NCBI RefSeq assembly: GCF_021155775.2
Contig: NC_060236.1
Coordinates: forward strand, 28,162,238-28,226,237
DNA length: 64,000 nt
DNA from: Neodiprion pinetum
Taxonomy: Eukaryota; Arthropoda; Insecta; Hymenoptera; Diprionidae
Reading direction: 5' to 3'
Shown: piece after piece, positions 1 to 12,102 of the stretch
Position numbering within the stretch: position 1 is the first letter of the stretch
Layout of the letters: every line of letters begins with the position of its first letter
Position numbers and translations under genes: made by a program
The notes under the pieces: model-generated
What the model was told of the DNA's origin: nothing
Seen by the model: the letters and a program-made list of their open reading frames with translations, nothing else
Databases searched by the model: none

Positions 1-369
1 CCTTACTGCACACCTTAAAATCTTAGCAATAATCTAGATTCATTATCTGTAAGGTGATATAGATTGAAGTATTTAGCGTTAGAATTTGAGAATTCCAGCA
101 AACCGATACATTTCAGATATTGGTGGCAAGCGACGTGCTTTCTTATACCCTACGATAATCAATTTTAAACTAATTATACTACTATAGATATGATGAAGTA
201 ACGTCATTGAAAAATAAACTCAAGTCACTTTTGAGATTCATACAAATTCAAAGAGAGTAATCATAGAGGTTGAAGATATCTCGAGAAAATATCTTGATGA
301 CTCAACTATGCTATACTGCATTTGACCTGTCTTTTGATGTAAAATCGCATCGCTGTCAGTATCCATTAC

Positions 370-2281
370 CCGCTGCTTCTGATAGTTAGACACGGTCAAG
401 GTAAGAGCAGTTGTCATAAGGAATCGGGTCAACCTCTGCTTAGGATTTAGATCGGCAATCTCTAATTGAGCGGAAAAAAAATTCCCACCTGATCATCACA
501 GAAATTTTTCAATGCTCCAACTGTGAATAGAAAAAAATAAAAAAATTACTCAATCAAACCAACAACTATACAACATTTTTCAGAAGCAAAATTAGCAACC
601 AGTCGTTCTTTGTTTATATGAATCACAACCTCTGTACTAATTTGTCGGATCCGACTAGGTAAAGCCTAAAATAATCTAAATCTAAGCTATAGCTTACGAA
701 ATTCTACGATGACTGGTTATACTATAAGAATATTTAGCTATGAAAGGTGACGCTGCATGAATCCAGATGTTTAAGTGATTATTAAATACTTTCAACAGAT
801 TCTTCAAGTTCTTTATTTCGAAGCTAGTTCTGGTTCGATATTACAATGCTGGTAAAAAGGTAACTCTTCGTAGCAACATCAATGAATTACACAAACCACC
901 TGATAAAATCAACCGTACTTTGGTTCGTATGAGGAAGAATTTTTACCACTTTCATTTGCTGGGAGCCTGTGTAATATTTTTCAATGGTCAATAAAAATTT
1001 ACTTTCTTTGGACCCTGTTTCATAAAAGACGACAAACATTAGTAATGATGCTAACAAGGTGACCTTCGCTGCTTAGATATCATTACCATTCCACTAATTT
1101 TTTGTCATATGAGTTTATAAAATATTCCCCGCATATACCAAGGTCATCTGAAAATTCTTCTACTGTTGTAAAACAAAATTGGATACAGCCATTTTTTACA
1201 GTTTCACTTTTGAATGGTAAACAAAATGTTTAGAGCAGCAATTTGTCAAAAGAACTAGCGCTTTTGAATTATTCATATCAGTCGAAGGAAAAAGGTACAA
1301 AAGGTAAATAAGAAATATTTGTCAACAAACCAGACTGTCACAGTTAGTCAAGGTGCGAACGTGAGTAAATTTTTTCTTAAATTGGTGCAGATCTCTTAGA
1401 AAACTGGTCTAATTGAAAACTTGATGTACAAATTGCACAGTCTGAAATTGAAATAAAGTTTTAGGGTGTGTCGGGTAATTGCAGCAAAGAAAACTGACTT
1501 GCTAGTCACTTCGCCTGATACAGCGAAACTCAACGGATAACCGGACTTGCGAGTAAACCAGCAATGAAATAATTACCGAGATACTATTCTAGTCAATCCA
1601 TCTGACAGGTGAGTATGAGTCGATTATCACAACGACAACGGCAAGGCTGTTGTCACATGACCCTAATGACTAATGAGGATCACTAGCTTGCCATTAAACC
1701 GAGTACACCGAAAAACGCGAAACGAAACTGAAAGCATCGCTACGCTTGGTGGAGGGTTACCACTGACCACAGAACCGAACGCATGTGAATACGCACAGAT
1801 GATTCCAGATTGTGAAACTGCGTGCAGGTAACAAGACGATTGTCTAATCTGTCAATAGAATTCGAAGACAAATAGAGGTGAATTTCGGTGTCAGGAGTCG
1901 TCGACGGTCTGCCAATAACCCGGTTAGTCGTCGACGACACGCTCCGGGTTCGCCGGGGAGTCTCGGACCACGGGAGAGCCGGGGTCGATCACGGAGACGG
2001 GAAAAGTACGATATTCGCCGGGTCATCGCGAGGATTAACCGCGATCATCGGGATTCGCGGTTCGGCTCGGCCCGTTCGCCGTCGATCGTTCCCTGGTAGC
2101 AGGCACAGATCTTTTAATTGCGGCCGTTTGACTCGCGGACGGAACGTGCAACGCGCGGACAACACGCCCGCCGCACTCTCGGGCCCGTCGGGGAGCATCC
2201 CGAGGTCGGCAATTATCTCTACGTTTAATAAATACCTCGTTTTTCTGCGAGCCCCGAAATCTCCTCCTTGTTGTCGGCCAT
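370..2281 (-). CDS. 5' end of an unidentified gene (two predicted exons, continues off the left edge)
   Basis: Seen: on the minus strand an ATG at 2281 in good context (AAG before ATGG) opens a 46-nt exon (2281-2236, MADNKEEISGLAEKR plus one base) that ends in CGAG|GTATTT. A second exon from 461 follows a pyrimidine-rich tract ending in TAG. The joined frame is phase-compatible and reads on as EIADLNPKQRLTRFLMTTAL, with a possible donor after CGG at 370 (GTAATG); the frame stays open to 238. The 1.8-kb space between the exons would be intron 1. The region around 1880-2500 is GC-rich and looks like a promoter/5' UTR shared with ACAT2. I do not recognise the protein and give no function. The exon pairing is inference from splice signals and phase; the 461-370 exon could belong to something else. 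Confidence 0.4.
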
Positions 2282-2853
2282 CTTAGCACCAGTCACTGAC
2301 CACAATGCACTATGGGTAAAAACAAACACCAACTTCTCGCAGTGGCGGCCACTCACGGCGGCGGATGATAGACTGGATAGACTCCCGTCTGACCGTAGAT
2401 CGCGATACGTAGAGCGCCTGTGGCGCCACCTCACGTATTGTTACGGAACTGATAGATCAAGAAACGTGACGTCATCCAGGGCTGTGTCAATGCCCGCCGG
2501 GGCCCTTCGGCAGCACTTCGGAATTACATATTGTTGAAACATTACTCAAGTCAAGATTCTCACCAAAAGGATTGAAAATTGTGAACTGATTCGATCATAA
2601 GAAATGTTCTGATATTATAATATATATAACTATATTAGTATATTATGAAATTTTCTTTCATCAGATACTCGGATTGTGCGTTTATTATTCCAACTTTTGG
2701 AAAGGAGAGGTTTGGATGAAGCTGCTGATTGGCTGATTTTTCAAGACTGATCAATCAGATGAATCTTTGAGTTCTTTCATTTTCAAAATGTGGCAGATAA
2801 AACACACCACAAAGTGTTCGTAGGGTTCGGACCGTTTTCGTGGGCAATTCATC

Positions 2854-2903
<50 letters not shown>

Positions 2904-3428
2904 GAACTTGCGCTGCCACTGGTCGCCTTGTACTAAAATATAGTAATACTGGATGCGCACCGCGTAGAAAGGGCGTGTTGCCGGTCTATCCCCACTACCA
3001 CGTATATCCCCACGCAAAGGTTGAACAAAGATAGAAATGTACTTCCCATTGGTAAAAGAAAGATGGAGCCATCCCAGCTCTATCTCCTTCGTACCCAATC
3101 AATAATGAGTATCTGAGAAAGACAGAATCCTCCCAATCTTCTATCTTTCTCGGCGGCACTCTTTCTGGCCAGCGTTCCAGTATTACTATATTTCAGTATC
3201 GACCTAGCGCTGGCTGCAGTGGCTGCTGTTGCCGGCTGTTGAATTCCAGAATACTTTACCCCACGGACTTACTTTCATTTACTTTACCCCAAGCCGCCAT
3301 CGACGTTGGTGTACCGTTGAACGGAAAGTTTGTAGCAGTTCAGTCCGCAAGTTTGAACCGCGTTTTACGGAGGATTCCGGCATCGCAAATTCCATTTTTT
3401 GTTTATACAATCGAACTGAGGCCTCATC
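1850..3428. promoter_or_regulatory. GC-rich divergent promoter region between the left-edge gene and ACAT2
   Basis: The AT-rich background changes to a CpG-rich stretch between about 1880 and 2520, flanking the minus-strand ATG at 2281. The ACAT2 start codon is at 3429 on the plus strand, so about 1.15 kb separates the two start codons. The stretch also holds an ATT microsatellite (2855-2903). No TATA box was assigned. Head-to-head control by this region is inference from layout and base composition. Confidence 0.4.
2855..2903. repeat. (ATT)n microsatellite
   Basis: About sixteen near-perfect TTA/ATT units are visible. The tract lies in the spacer upstream of ACAT2 and reads as polyisoleucine on the minus strand; that reading frame is not a gene. 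Confidence 0.95.
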
Positions 3429-6400
3429 ATGAGCGAACGGGAAGTTGTGATCGTCTCAGCAGTGAGAACGCCGATAGGTAATAATTTACAATTCACGGTT
3501 AATCATCAACGGCCGGGTATAAATTCAGTATTTGAATAAATTTCAATGTCAATTTTCGGTTTTTTCTTAACCAAACGATGTTACATCCTTTTGTACGCGT
3601 GAATTAAACATCTCGCGCTAACGCTATGCGCACACACGAATTCCATGTCACATCTTCTATATTGGACCTAATTTCAGATCCCGTTAATACCCTACTCATC
3701 CTAATACGACTTCTAAGTTTCAAAACGCGTTTCCAACTTCACGTCACACCGACCCCGTTGGCTGAAGGATATACTGCAAGTCAGCGCCATTGCTATATGA
3801 CTTAAACATGACTTATATTCTGCCATTTTTCACTTAATTTACTCGTCGTGTATAAGTACAATTTTAACAATGTACATATACTCTGTCCAGTAAGAGCTGA
3901 TAACAATGGGTCGATGATAGAGAAATAACGCAACAGTGAGCACATAGCGCGAAAACTAGGAAATGACAATACGTTTTTATATGCAAACAAATTATATTTA
4001 CTTCGTTATATGACATATAATATTGTTCAATTGCAGAGATAATAAATTTAAAAAAATACCTAATTCCAGAAATTCGAGCTGCAAATTTTGAAACTCAAGA
4101 AGTATATATAATTTTTATTTGTTACATTTAGCATTCTATTCAGCTCCGGATGTTCCCATACTTTTTTTTTAACGAAGCTAAAATAATGTATGAAGACGAT
4201 ATATCATTTTTTTTTTTAAATTTACATTTAAAATAATGTAATTTATAAAAAAAAAATTGAATAAATTCAACATCAGTATTTGAATATGTATGTCAAGCAA
4301 TAGAGGTAGGCTTGCCGAGTAAAAGGCACTTGATTAATCAAAAACTCATCAATGTGGCATTAGATTATGTGAATGTCCATATATGTTAATCATTTATCTC
4401 GTTAGTCTTATAAATATGTTTATAAATTCAAAGGATCGTTTGGTGGATCTTTGTCTACATTAAAAGCATCGGATTTGGGAAGCATTGTAATCAAGGCGAG
4501 CTTGAAAAGAGCTAATTTGCAACCAGATGATGTTTCTGAAGTAATAATGGGACAGGTATATGTGTATATATGTATCTACTAATAAATTATATAATATAAT
4601 TAATAATCAACATCACTATAAATTTCCACATGAAAAACAAATAGATTGTAAGTAGCATTTTTTTTCATTGTGTCTTACTTTTCAAACTAAGTTTTAACGT
4701 TATAAAATGCAAAAAGTGTGGTTTATGAAAGACATGAAATGTTAATCATTGTTTGGAATTACTTGAAACACCCTTGAATTTCAGCTTATATTTATTTATT
4801 TACTTATATATACACGATTTTTTTTGCAGGCATTAACAGCAGCACAGGGTCAGAATCCAGCGAGACAAGCAGCAATAAAGGCAGGCCTGCCTGTATCAGT
4901 GCCCGCATATGTAGTCAATATGCTGTGTGGCTCTGGACTTAAGTAAGTTCAGTTGACCTGAAGTTCATTTCAGTCACAACAAAAGTGTTTGAATAGTAAT
5001 GTGACAAATAGACAGATTACGAAGAAGTAAAATAGAATCTGTAACACTGCTCTCCTTTGAACAGCAACTACAAATTTTGTGACTCCAAAAAGTTTGCTAA
5101 AAATAGCAAAAAAGATTTTACTGGATACTGCGTGCTTTTTTCATTTCTATCTTTTTTCATCTTCAGAGCTGTGACAAATGGATATCTCTCCATCAAAGCT
5201 GGTGAAAATGAAGTTGTAGTAGCAGGCGGACAGGAATCCATGAGTCAAACTCCACACGCAGTTAACTTGAGGAATGCTGTGAAAATGGGAAACACTGAAA
5301 TGATAGATACTATGATACACGACGGGCTGACTGATGCGTTTAGCAACATTCACATGGGAGTCACAGGTGCTTTAAGAGATATCAGAAAAGTTGCTTGAGA
5401 GCTGGAAAGAATTTTTCTGCTGTACCCTTGATTTGCCAGATAATATTCTCTGATGTGCTTGATTATAAAATATAAACATACGTTCTGTATGTGTGAAAAC
5501 ACTTGGTAATGTAAACACTAAAAAATTGTTTATCTTTCCACCAGCTGAGAATATGGCAAAGAAGTATAAAGTCACCAGACAGGAACAGGATGAGTATGCA
5601 GCGAAATCACATCAGAAAACGGAGGCTGCGGTACAATGTAAACGTTTTGATGCTGAAATTGTGTCCGTTACAGTACCTACAAAAAAAGAGTCAGTTGTTG
5701 TTTCTAAAGACGAATGTCCCAGAGCTGGACTGACTGCAAAGGATCTTACAAAATTGAATCCAGTTTTCCTCAAGGTATCAAAACACGCAAACGACGGTTG
5801 CGAATCATAGATAGAATTGCTCATTCAACTCTCGAAGTCAATCTTCTATTCGTGTAACTCCTTTTTCTCAACTACACCTTCATTCATTGACGAACTTTCC
5901 ATGCTTCCCAGGAAAACGGTACGGTGACACCTGGGAATGCTTGTGGAATAAACGATGGCGCAGCGGCGGTAGTTTTAATGTCAGCAAAAGCAGCTGAGAA
6001 CAAAGGACTCCAGGCACTGGCCAGAATAGTAGCAGTTGCCCAAACTGGAGTAGAGCCAACCCTGATGGGAAGTGGACCTATTTCGGCTATCGAGTTGGTG
6101 GTTTGTATTTCATGTTCGCTTTCTGAGATCATTGAAGAGTATCATTAGTTTTTCTTTTTTGTCAAATGCTTCGCAAATTTTATTGATCGGAAGAAGGTCA
6201 GAATATCACCAAGTAAGTGATGAAGTTTTGTATTTTTTACAGTTGCAAAAAGCCAAGTGGACTGCAGAAGACGTAGATGTGTTTGAAGTGAACGAGGCCT
6301 TTGCTGCTCAGGCCCTCGCCTGTGTCAGGACACTTGGACTGAGTAGAGTAAAAGTAAATATGAATGGGGGAGCTATCGCACTTGGCCATCCGATTGGCGC

Positions 6401-6665
6401 TTCTGGTATGCAAATAGTTTAATTATGTAATTTTATATACCCTAATGTGATGCTTTGCTATTATAACATTTTGTATTTTCTTATTTTTGTAAAAGTGGTC
6501 ACAGTTTTTTTCAACTACTTCAACTCACCTATATGAATTGTTGCAGGAGCACGAATTCTAGTTACTTTGCTACACGCGCTGAAACACTCTGAATGCCAAA
6601 AGGGGGTTGCCTCTCTGTGCATAGGTGGTGGAATGGGTATTGCCATTGCTGTAGAACGATTATAA
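3429..6665 (+). CDS. ACAT2: cytosolic acetyl-CoA acetyltransferase (thiolase II)
   Basis: Catalyses reversible condensation of two acetyl-CoA to acetoacetyl-CoA, the entry step of the mevalonate route, in the cytosol. Eight exons join cleanly: 3429-3477, 4434-4555, 4830-4942, 5167-5366, 5545-5774, 5912-6100, 6243-6405, 6547-6665 (1185 nt, 394 aa; vertebrate ACAT2 is close to 397). Thiolase hallmarks are present: start MSEREVVIVSAVRTPIG, the acyl-accepting Cys90 in NMLCGSGLK, the EVNEAFAA segment near residue 316, His350 in GHPIGAS and the proton-shuttle Cys380 in LCIGGGMG. There is no N-terminal presequence before the thiolase core, which favours the cytosolic rather than the mitochondrial paralogue, and no peroxisomal C-terminal tripeptide (ends AVERL). 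Every splice site is GT/AG. The start is the first ATG in frame with the conserved N-terminus. Confidence 0.96.
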
Positions 6666-6762
6666 TCTTCAATATCATTAAAACTACTGATATCCTAAAT
6701 CAAATATGTCACAGTACTACTATCACTGTGCAAAATTCACTTACTTTAACTAGAAAGTTGGA

Positions 6763-6768
6763 AATAAA
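6763..6768 (+). terminator. poly(A) signal AATAAA of ACAT2
   Basis: A canonical AATAAA hexamer lies about 100 nt after the ACAT2 stop codon. Assignment rests on position only. Confidence 0.5.
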
Positions 6769-7660
6769 TATCCTAATTATGGGATATATACCATATATAT
6801 AGTCGTACAAAATTTAATCAATTATTCTAAATAAGAAAAAATTATCATATTGTTTATTCGTAGACATAATTTCATCGTATGATTGTGCTTCGAAAAAGTA
6901 TCATATTCGTAATATGTTGGAAATTTATACTTTTAGACCAGTTTTTTTTTTTTACACGATGTTTACTATTTCATGAATATTTTTATTTACATTTCTACAG
7001 CATGAGACGCATATAATAATATGCAGTCTGAGAATATTTTTCGTATATTTCATCGCCCTACACATTTTCGGGCAGAAAAAGGGATAGCTAGTAACAATAT
7101 TAGATGTTATAATATTTTTTTTTTTTCTCAATCGTCCAAAATGACAAGATAGTTAATTTCAGTATATTTTGAAAGTTTTATTTCTTTCCATGTTAAGTTT
7201 ACCCTTCTCATAGTAGAAACTAATGACAGGTATTTCCATTTCAGTATTTAATGTTGTTTTTTTATGAAGTTAGTTGAGATTTTTTTACTCTTGAATATAC
7301 AATACGCATTTAATTCTGAGAATTATATTGTATTATATTCATACTATACTGAAAGTTGTATTAAAATGGTAGAATATTTTACATGTTTTCAGTGTGTTAT
7401 ACAAATAATAGAATTTTCGTCACATCCAAAACAAGGTAACAAAAGAGAAATCTAAGTCTTCAGTTAGTAAAAATATGTATTTGCCATGCATTTATAATAA
7501 AATCGTCAAAACTTTATTCCCTGTGCTGCTCATAAAATCCCTAAACCAATCTCAAGCTGTACATCTGTCGTGCAATCTCGACCAGCAGGAGCAAAATAAC
7601 TATCATTGTTATTATTGGTAATCTTTAGAAATTGATCGATTAATGTCACAATTGCGGCAT

Positions 7661-7843
7661 TTAATTTTGTCCTGAATCTTTTGGTACACCATCATTTTGC
7701 AAAATTTCTTGCGCAGCTAATAGATCCTCCCGTTGTTTCTGCTGTGCTCTCTTGACTTTCCATGTTCGGTTGGTGCTTTGCACTTCTGTCGGTCTTGCCC
7801 GCAGCTTTCTCAGCTGCTCCTCGATAGCAGGGATTATCCGTAT
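7661..7843 (-). CDS. possible terminal coding exon of an unidentified small gene
   Basis: A minus-strand frame ending in TAA at 7661 encodes a basic/acidic, helix-prone segment (AIEEQLRKLRARPTEVQS, then WKVKRAQQKQREDLLAAQEI) whose composition is much more protein-like than the surrounding AT-rich DNA. A plausible acceptor (TTTTAAAG) precedes 7843. No matching upstream exon or start codon could be fixed, although another open frame overlaps it up to 8021. It sits in the tail-to-tail space between ACAT2 and NT5DC1. I do not recognise the family. It may be a 3' exon of a small gene, or chance. Confidence 0.3.
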   Translation of the reverse strand: MRIIPAIEEQLRKLRARPTEVQSTNRTWKVKRAQQKQREDLLAAQEILQNDGVPKDSGQN

Positions 7844-8413
7844 CTTTAAAATTAATTTCGAATAACTTTTCAATTATCTGTCCAATAAGAATTTGCAGTG
7901 TATGTGCTAATCTCAATGTTTCCATGCCAAATTTGATTATATTGTATGAAACAAGGATCAGGAAGGGTTGTGCATAGATTTTTAAAACGAAAATATAATT
8001 TTTTATTGTTTCGATCAACAATGCATCAAAGGCAAATACTCGTCACTATATAAATAAATATTTTATTTATGTACAAGTGTTGCATTACACAACCACGATC
8101 TTCAACTTGCTTAAACTGACTTATTTTTATTCATTTATTTCTATACATTAGTACGTAAGTTGTAGGTCTCATATAATTTATATGTAAGCTATTGTTAAAA
8201 TTATGCGCAGTGTTTCTTTATAATTATTATTATTAATGTTTTTTAGGTTGTTTTATTAGAAAAGAAAAATTTCAAATAATTCCAATTCATTGAGCATCAG
8301 TTGTCACAGTTTTAAAATCTTGATTCTTTAATGCTGTTCATCAGTCTGGCAGTGATATTTTTTTTAACCAGCAACAATTGTTTCCGGGCCATATTTTAGT
8401 GTAAATTCGAATA

Positions 8414-8419
8414 TTTATT
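8414..8419 (-). terminator. poly(A) signal of NT5DC1 (AATAAA on the minus strand)
   Basis: TTTATT on the plus strand gives AATAAA about 100 nt past the NT5DC1 stop codon, a normal distance. Assignment is positional. Confidence 0.45.
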
Positions 8420-8521
8420 ATTGTTTGTGTAAATTGAATAAAAGCTTTAAAAAGAAGAAAAAAACAACACAATCTCCGTAAAAATATAAGCTGTCACAGA
8501 TTGCTTATAACGTCAAGCTCA

Positions 8522-10653
8522 TCAAAGCGTAACAACGCTCTTTGGCTTTGCAGGATAATACCCGCTTAGTTTTCTGTCCACTTCAAGACCGAAGCTCTTC
8601 ATTGGAGTGTCTAGAGAATTATTAGCGATAAATTCAACCGATGGTACACATATCTTAGAGTAATTATTTATCACATGACTCCAGAGCGAAGGTGAAACCT
8701 TGTTCTTGCTCTCTATGCGAAAGTACGATCCCCAAACTTTAGAGTTTAAAATCTGTTCGTCAGAATGAGACAAACTGTGATCCTGCATCCCTTCTGCAAG
8801 CTGTTCCTCAACAACTGCAACCGTATCGCAAAGCGCGTGACATTTCGGTGTGTAGATATCTTGTATCAGGTTGTCTCCGACGTAGAGACAAGAAGGTGAA
8901 GTCTTTCCCGTTAGGCTGACGAAAAATTCTTTCAGATCCTTCCAGTTTCCTTGACTATATATACTCCCCCTCTTCAATTCGGATGCGGTCGCAATTTCGC
9001 CTTCCAAGTAACCATCCAGCTTGAGGAACGGACGAGAACCAGTGAAGAAGCCCGGCTTCTTAGCGTAACAGACTACAATATCGAATAATGAATTCCAGTC
9101 CTTTCCCAGAGCATAAGAGGCAGTAAATTCGGCAAAGTCAGCATTCGAGCCAGTAATAAGATACGTCACTCTGGTCTGCTTGAGATCCTAAATGGAAAAA
9201 ATTTTCAATAATAAAGTGGGACAAATGCAATGAGCCAAGACACTCTACAAGATGAGAAGTATCTTAAAAATAATTTTGGGTTTCTGTAAACCTAAACTAA
9301 TTAATGCGATGAAGATTTGGAACCATCAATTTTTTACCCACGACAAAAACTATACGCTTGAGTAGGACTTAGTGGTGATAAGAAAGTTAATCATGATTTG
9401 GTATTTCGATGAATCACTCGTGTGCCTAGGCTTTCTATTATGACTCATTTTTAAATATGGTACGGAATTCCAGAAGCTTTCTAATTTCAATATAATGTCT
9501 TTGGTTAAAACATATTTTCCGTCAAGTTGTTATTTACATCCTATGGTAGTTATCATTTCAAAAATGACTTATGAGACTCGTAAGATAAAAATTTTCTCAA
9601 AACAGTTCGTTATCAGTAAATTAGAGAAAATTGAAGGCAAACCTTTAGCCACGAAATAAGTTTCGGACTGGATCTATGAAGATATTTATCCGGGTTTCCC
9701 TTCAGGGAAGGAAAATATCTTCCGTCATCCTTGGCAAAATTTTCTCGATCGAACATGTCGATCAATCCGTCAAGGACGTCGGGCCACACAGTATATTCGC
9801 CGGGAGGACTATTTCCGCCGTTATTTTCATCTATTGTGTCGATGGTCTTGGCGAATACAAGGGAAGCTGGCATGTCAAAGTAGTCCAAAAGCGTTCGCAT
9901 CTGTTCCGACAGCGGGCCATTCCAGGTGACAAGGAGGTCGGAGGTAAAAGCGTCGGTGACATTCCACCGCCGATCGGGGTATACAGCGTCTAGCTCTTCT
10001 TCGGAGAGTATTTTTGTCCCGTGACTTGCGCGTAGAATGGTTCCAGTGGGTGAAAAGCGGAGCACGTTTCCCCTGGCAAAGTCGAGAACCAGGCCCTTCT
10101 GCATGAAGTCGTAATCTTGGAGAGCGAGCGGTTTGTACAGATACTTTGGATCGTAGCCACGTTTTTCGACGAGAAATTTTGACAAGCACTCGTACTCAAG
10201 GGTAACCATATTGGTGACATTGTAGCGAAGGAGGGTGTTGTCCAGGTCGAAGCCGACGCAATCGTAGTCGGAAAATCTGAAGACTCCCATTATTTTTGAC
10301 GCTTTTGTTGAATGAAGTCTCTTTGCATTTACGTTGGCAATCGGAGCGTGACAGCCTGCATTTATCCTCGTTTTTCTTGTTGTTGTTGTTGCTGTCGGCG
10401 CAGTTGTTATTAGCGTTGACAAGCGAGGGAATAAAATTCCAACCGGAACGGCGAGGGCAGAACTACGTGGCGTGGTTGGACGGGAACTCATCGGCGAAAG
10501 CGGCGGCAATGAGTTTCCCCCTCTCCAGCTGCTCCATGAATTTGACAGCTGGCTGTATCGTCTGCTACACGGATTGACGATGACGCGGTTAACCTCGATT
10601 ATTCGGTTGAATTCACTCGCGATAAAGAGGCAGTTTTTCGCACTCGATGTCAT
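8522..10653 (-). CDS. NT5DC1: 5'-nucleotidase domain-containing protein 1 (HAD superfamily)
   Basis: Member of the purine 5'-nucleotidase branch of the HAD phosphatases; the precise substrate of NT5DC1 is not established. Two exons: 10653-9643 and 9187-8522, with donor AAG|GTTTGC and acceptor TAG|GAT in phase 0. HAD motif I is seen in VGFDLDNTLLRYN (nucleophile Asp within DLDNT), then the family signature ILRASHGTKIL, and motif IV in YVGDNLIQDIYTPK. The C-terminus ends in the conserved LSGYYPAKP. From the ATG at 10290 (MGVFRFSDYD) the protein is 437 aa, close to the vertebrate protein (455). The frame is also open upstream to an ATG at 10653, adding 121 Ser/Thr/Arg-rich residues that look like a mitochondrial presequence. 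Which start is used is unsettled. LSM10 lies upstream on the same strand. Confidence 0.93.
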
Positions 10654-11224
10654 TGCCGCAGAATGGTTTTCACGAAGGAATATTCAGCATCCGTGAAACT
10701 CAACTGCTGCGAATAAAATGACCGGCGGATTGCGCGAATCCTAAAGTGGCTCAAGGCTGCATACATCAGAGTGCGAGAACTTGAGAACGCGAGGTTATTA
10801 ATAGGTAGTTTTTTGCAGGGTCGCGGTATCGCCGAGCTGTCAACGCGTTTCGCACCTTTGGACAGCTGACAAGATCTTTTCTCTTGTTTTCCTTCTCTCG
10901 AGTTGCGTGCATGTACCACACACATGCGTATAAACGCACCTCTGACACTGGCCTCTACGCGTATCAGTGACATAATGTCACCGACGCGCTCTGTGCGACA
11001 CAGTCATGTAACAGTCGTGCCGACGTTACATATTAACCATAAATAATACAACTCGAGATACGATACGACGTCGCCACGCAGCGTCGATTGGTCGTAGCCC
11101 TAAGCGGGAAATTAAAAATTACAGAATCGCACTCGTCGTTAACACGGGAGTCTGAATCAGAAGATTTTGCTCAACATTCGCATTGAAAGAATCCTATTAA
11201 TAATAATAACAACGTTCAGAACTA
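10654..11224. other. spacer between NT5DC1 start and LSM10 stop
   Basis: About 570 bases, moderately CpG-containing toward 10850-11100. This probably holds the NT5DC1 promoter and the LSM10 3' end. The open frames here have no recognisable protein features. Confidence 0.4.
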
Positions 11225-11664
11225 TCAAACCTCACGTGTAAAGTGTATTTGATGACTTCCGTTGCGGTTAAAAAATTGCAGATGGTTTTCAAGTATTTGC
11301 ATTACACTCACCTGCGGCGGGATATGGACGTAGCGTATATTGCGAGCATGTACGAAAAAGATATCGTAGTTGAAAGAGTCGCCCCTCGGATCAACGAAGG
11401 TGCATTCTTTCATCACAATGTTCATGTAGCTGCAATAACATAAATCAAAAATGAGGTGACACTTGTTGCTCTCTACCCTCTCGTGAATGAGTTCGATATT
11501 TCGTTTCACACTAACCCGTCGACTTGATCAACGAACCCAGTGATACAGGCTTCATTTCGAAAATCTACGGTCGTTCTCTGTCCCTCGACAGCCTTCAACA
11601 AAATCGCTAAATTGTTGTGAAAATAGTATCGCTCTTGTTTAGAGATACGCTTGTTGGCGGCCAT
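11225..11664 (-). CDS. LSM10: U7 snRNA-associated Sm-like protein LSm10
   Basis: LSm10 replaces SmD1 in the heptameric ring on U7 snRNA and is needed for 3' cleavage of replication-dependent histone pre-mRNAs in the nucleus. Two exons: 11664-11516 and 11429-11225, donor GACGG|GTTAGT and acceptor TTGCAG|C in matching phase. The Sm1 motif reads AVEGQRTTVDFRNEACITGFVDQVDGYMNI across the splice (residues about 24-53), and the Sm2 motif reads FFVHARNIRYVHIP. The start MAANKRISKQERYYFHNN fits the family; the frame is open further upstream, but that part has no counterpart. An in-frame perfect donor sequence (CAG|GTGAGT at 11311-11310) lies just after HIPPQ, but reading through it matches the known LSm10 tail better. 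Confidence 0.93.
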
Positions 11665-12102
11665 GTTTCGACAACAAAATGGCTGCAGCTTTACGGCAGC
11701 GATTGCAGCGATGTTCGAAATTGACTTGAATTCTAGTATCACGACACGAAATTTGAAATGGACAGCCCCGAAGTTCGGAATTGGAACGATTTCGCAGACA
11801 AAAATGAACAAATCTTAATTAATTTTACGATAAATTACGTGTCTAATACTTGGAATAACTGTATTAAATGTGATAGGTATGTAAAAAAAAACAATAATTG
11901 TGAAATATACATTTGTTTACAAGAGTTAGAAAAGTAGTTTTTTTTTTTACAATGTTTACAATTTCTTATACGTGGAGAATATATCGGCGGGTAACCGTTA
12001 GGTACAATATGATAACAGGCATGTATGCACAGCAATACGTGAATGATACAAAGTAAAGAACAAAAAAAGAATACAATTTAGTGATTCCCACATTGGCACT
12101 CT
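11665..12102. other. spacer between LSM10 start and 3' end of F-box gene A
   Basis: About 440 AT-rich bases holding the LSM10 upstream region and the 3' flank of F-box gene A. No further gene was found. Confidence 0.4.

Noticed and set aside
2751..3098. Minus-strand frame with polyisoleucine
   Set aside because: Produced by the (ATT)n microsatellite; flanking residues have no family features.
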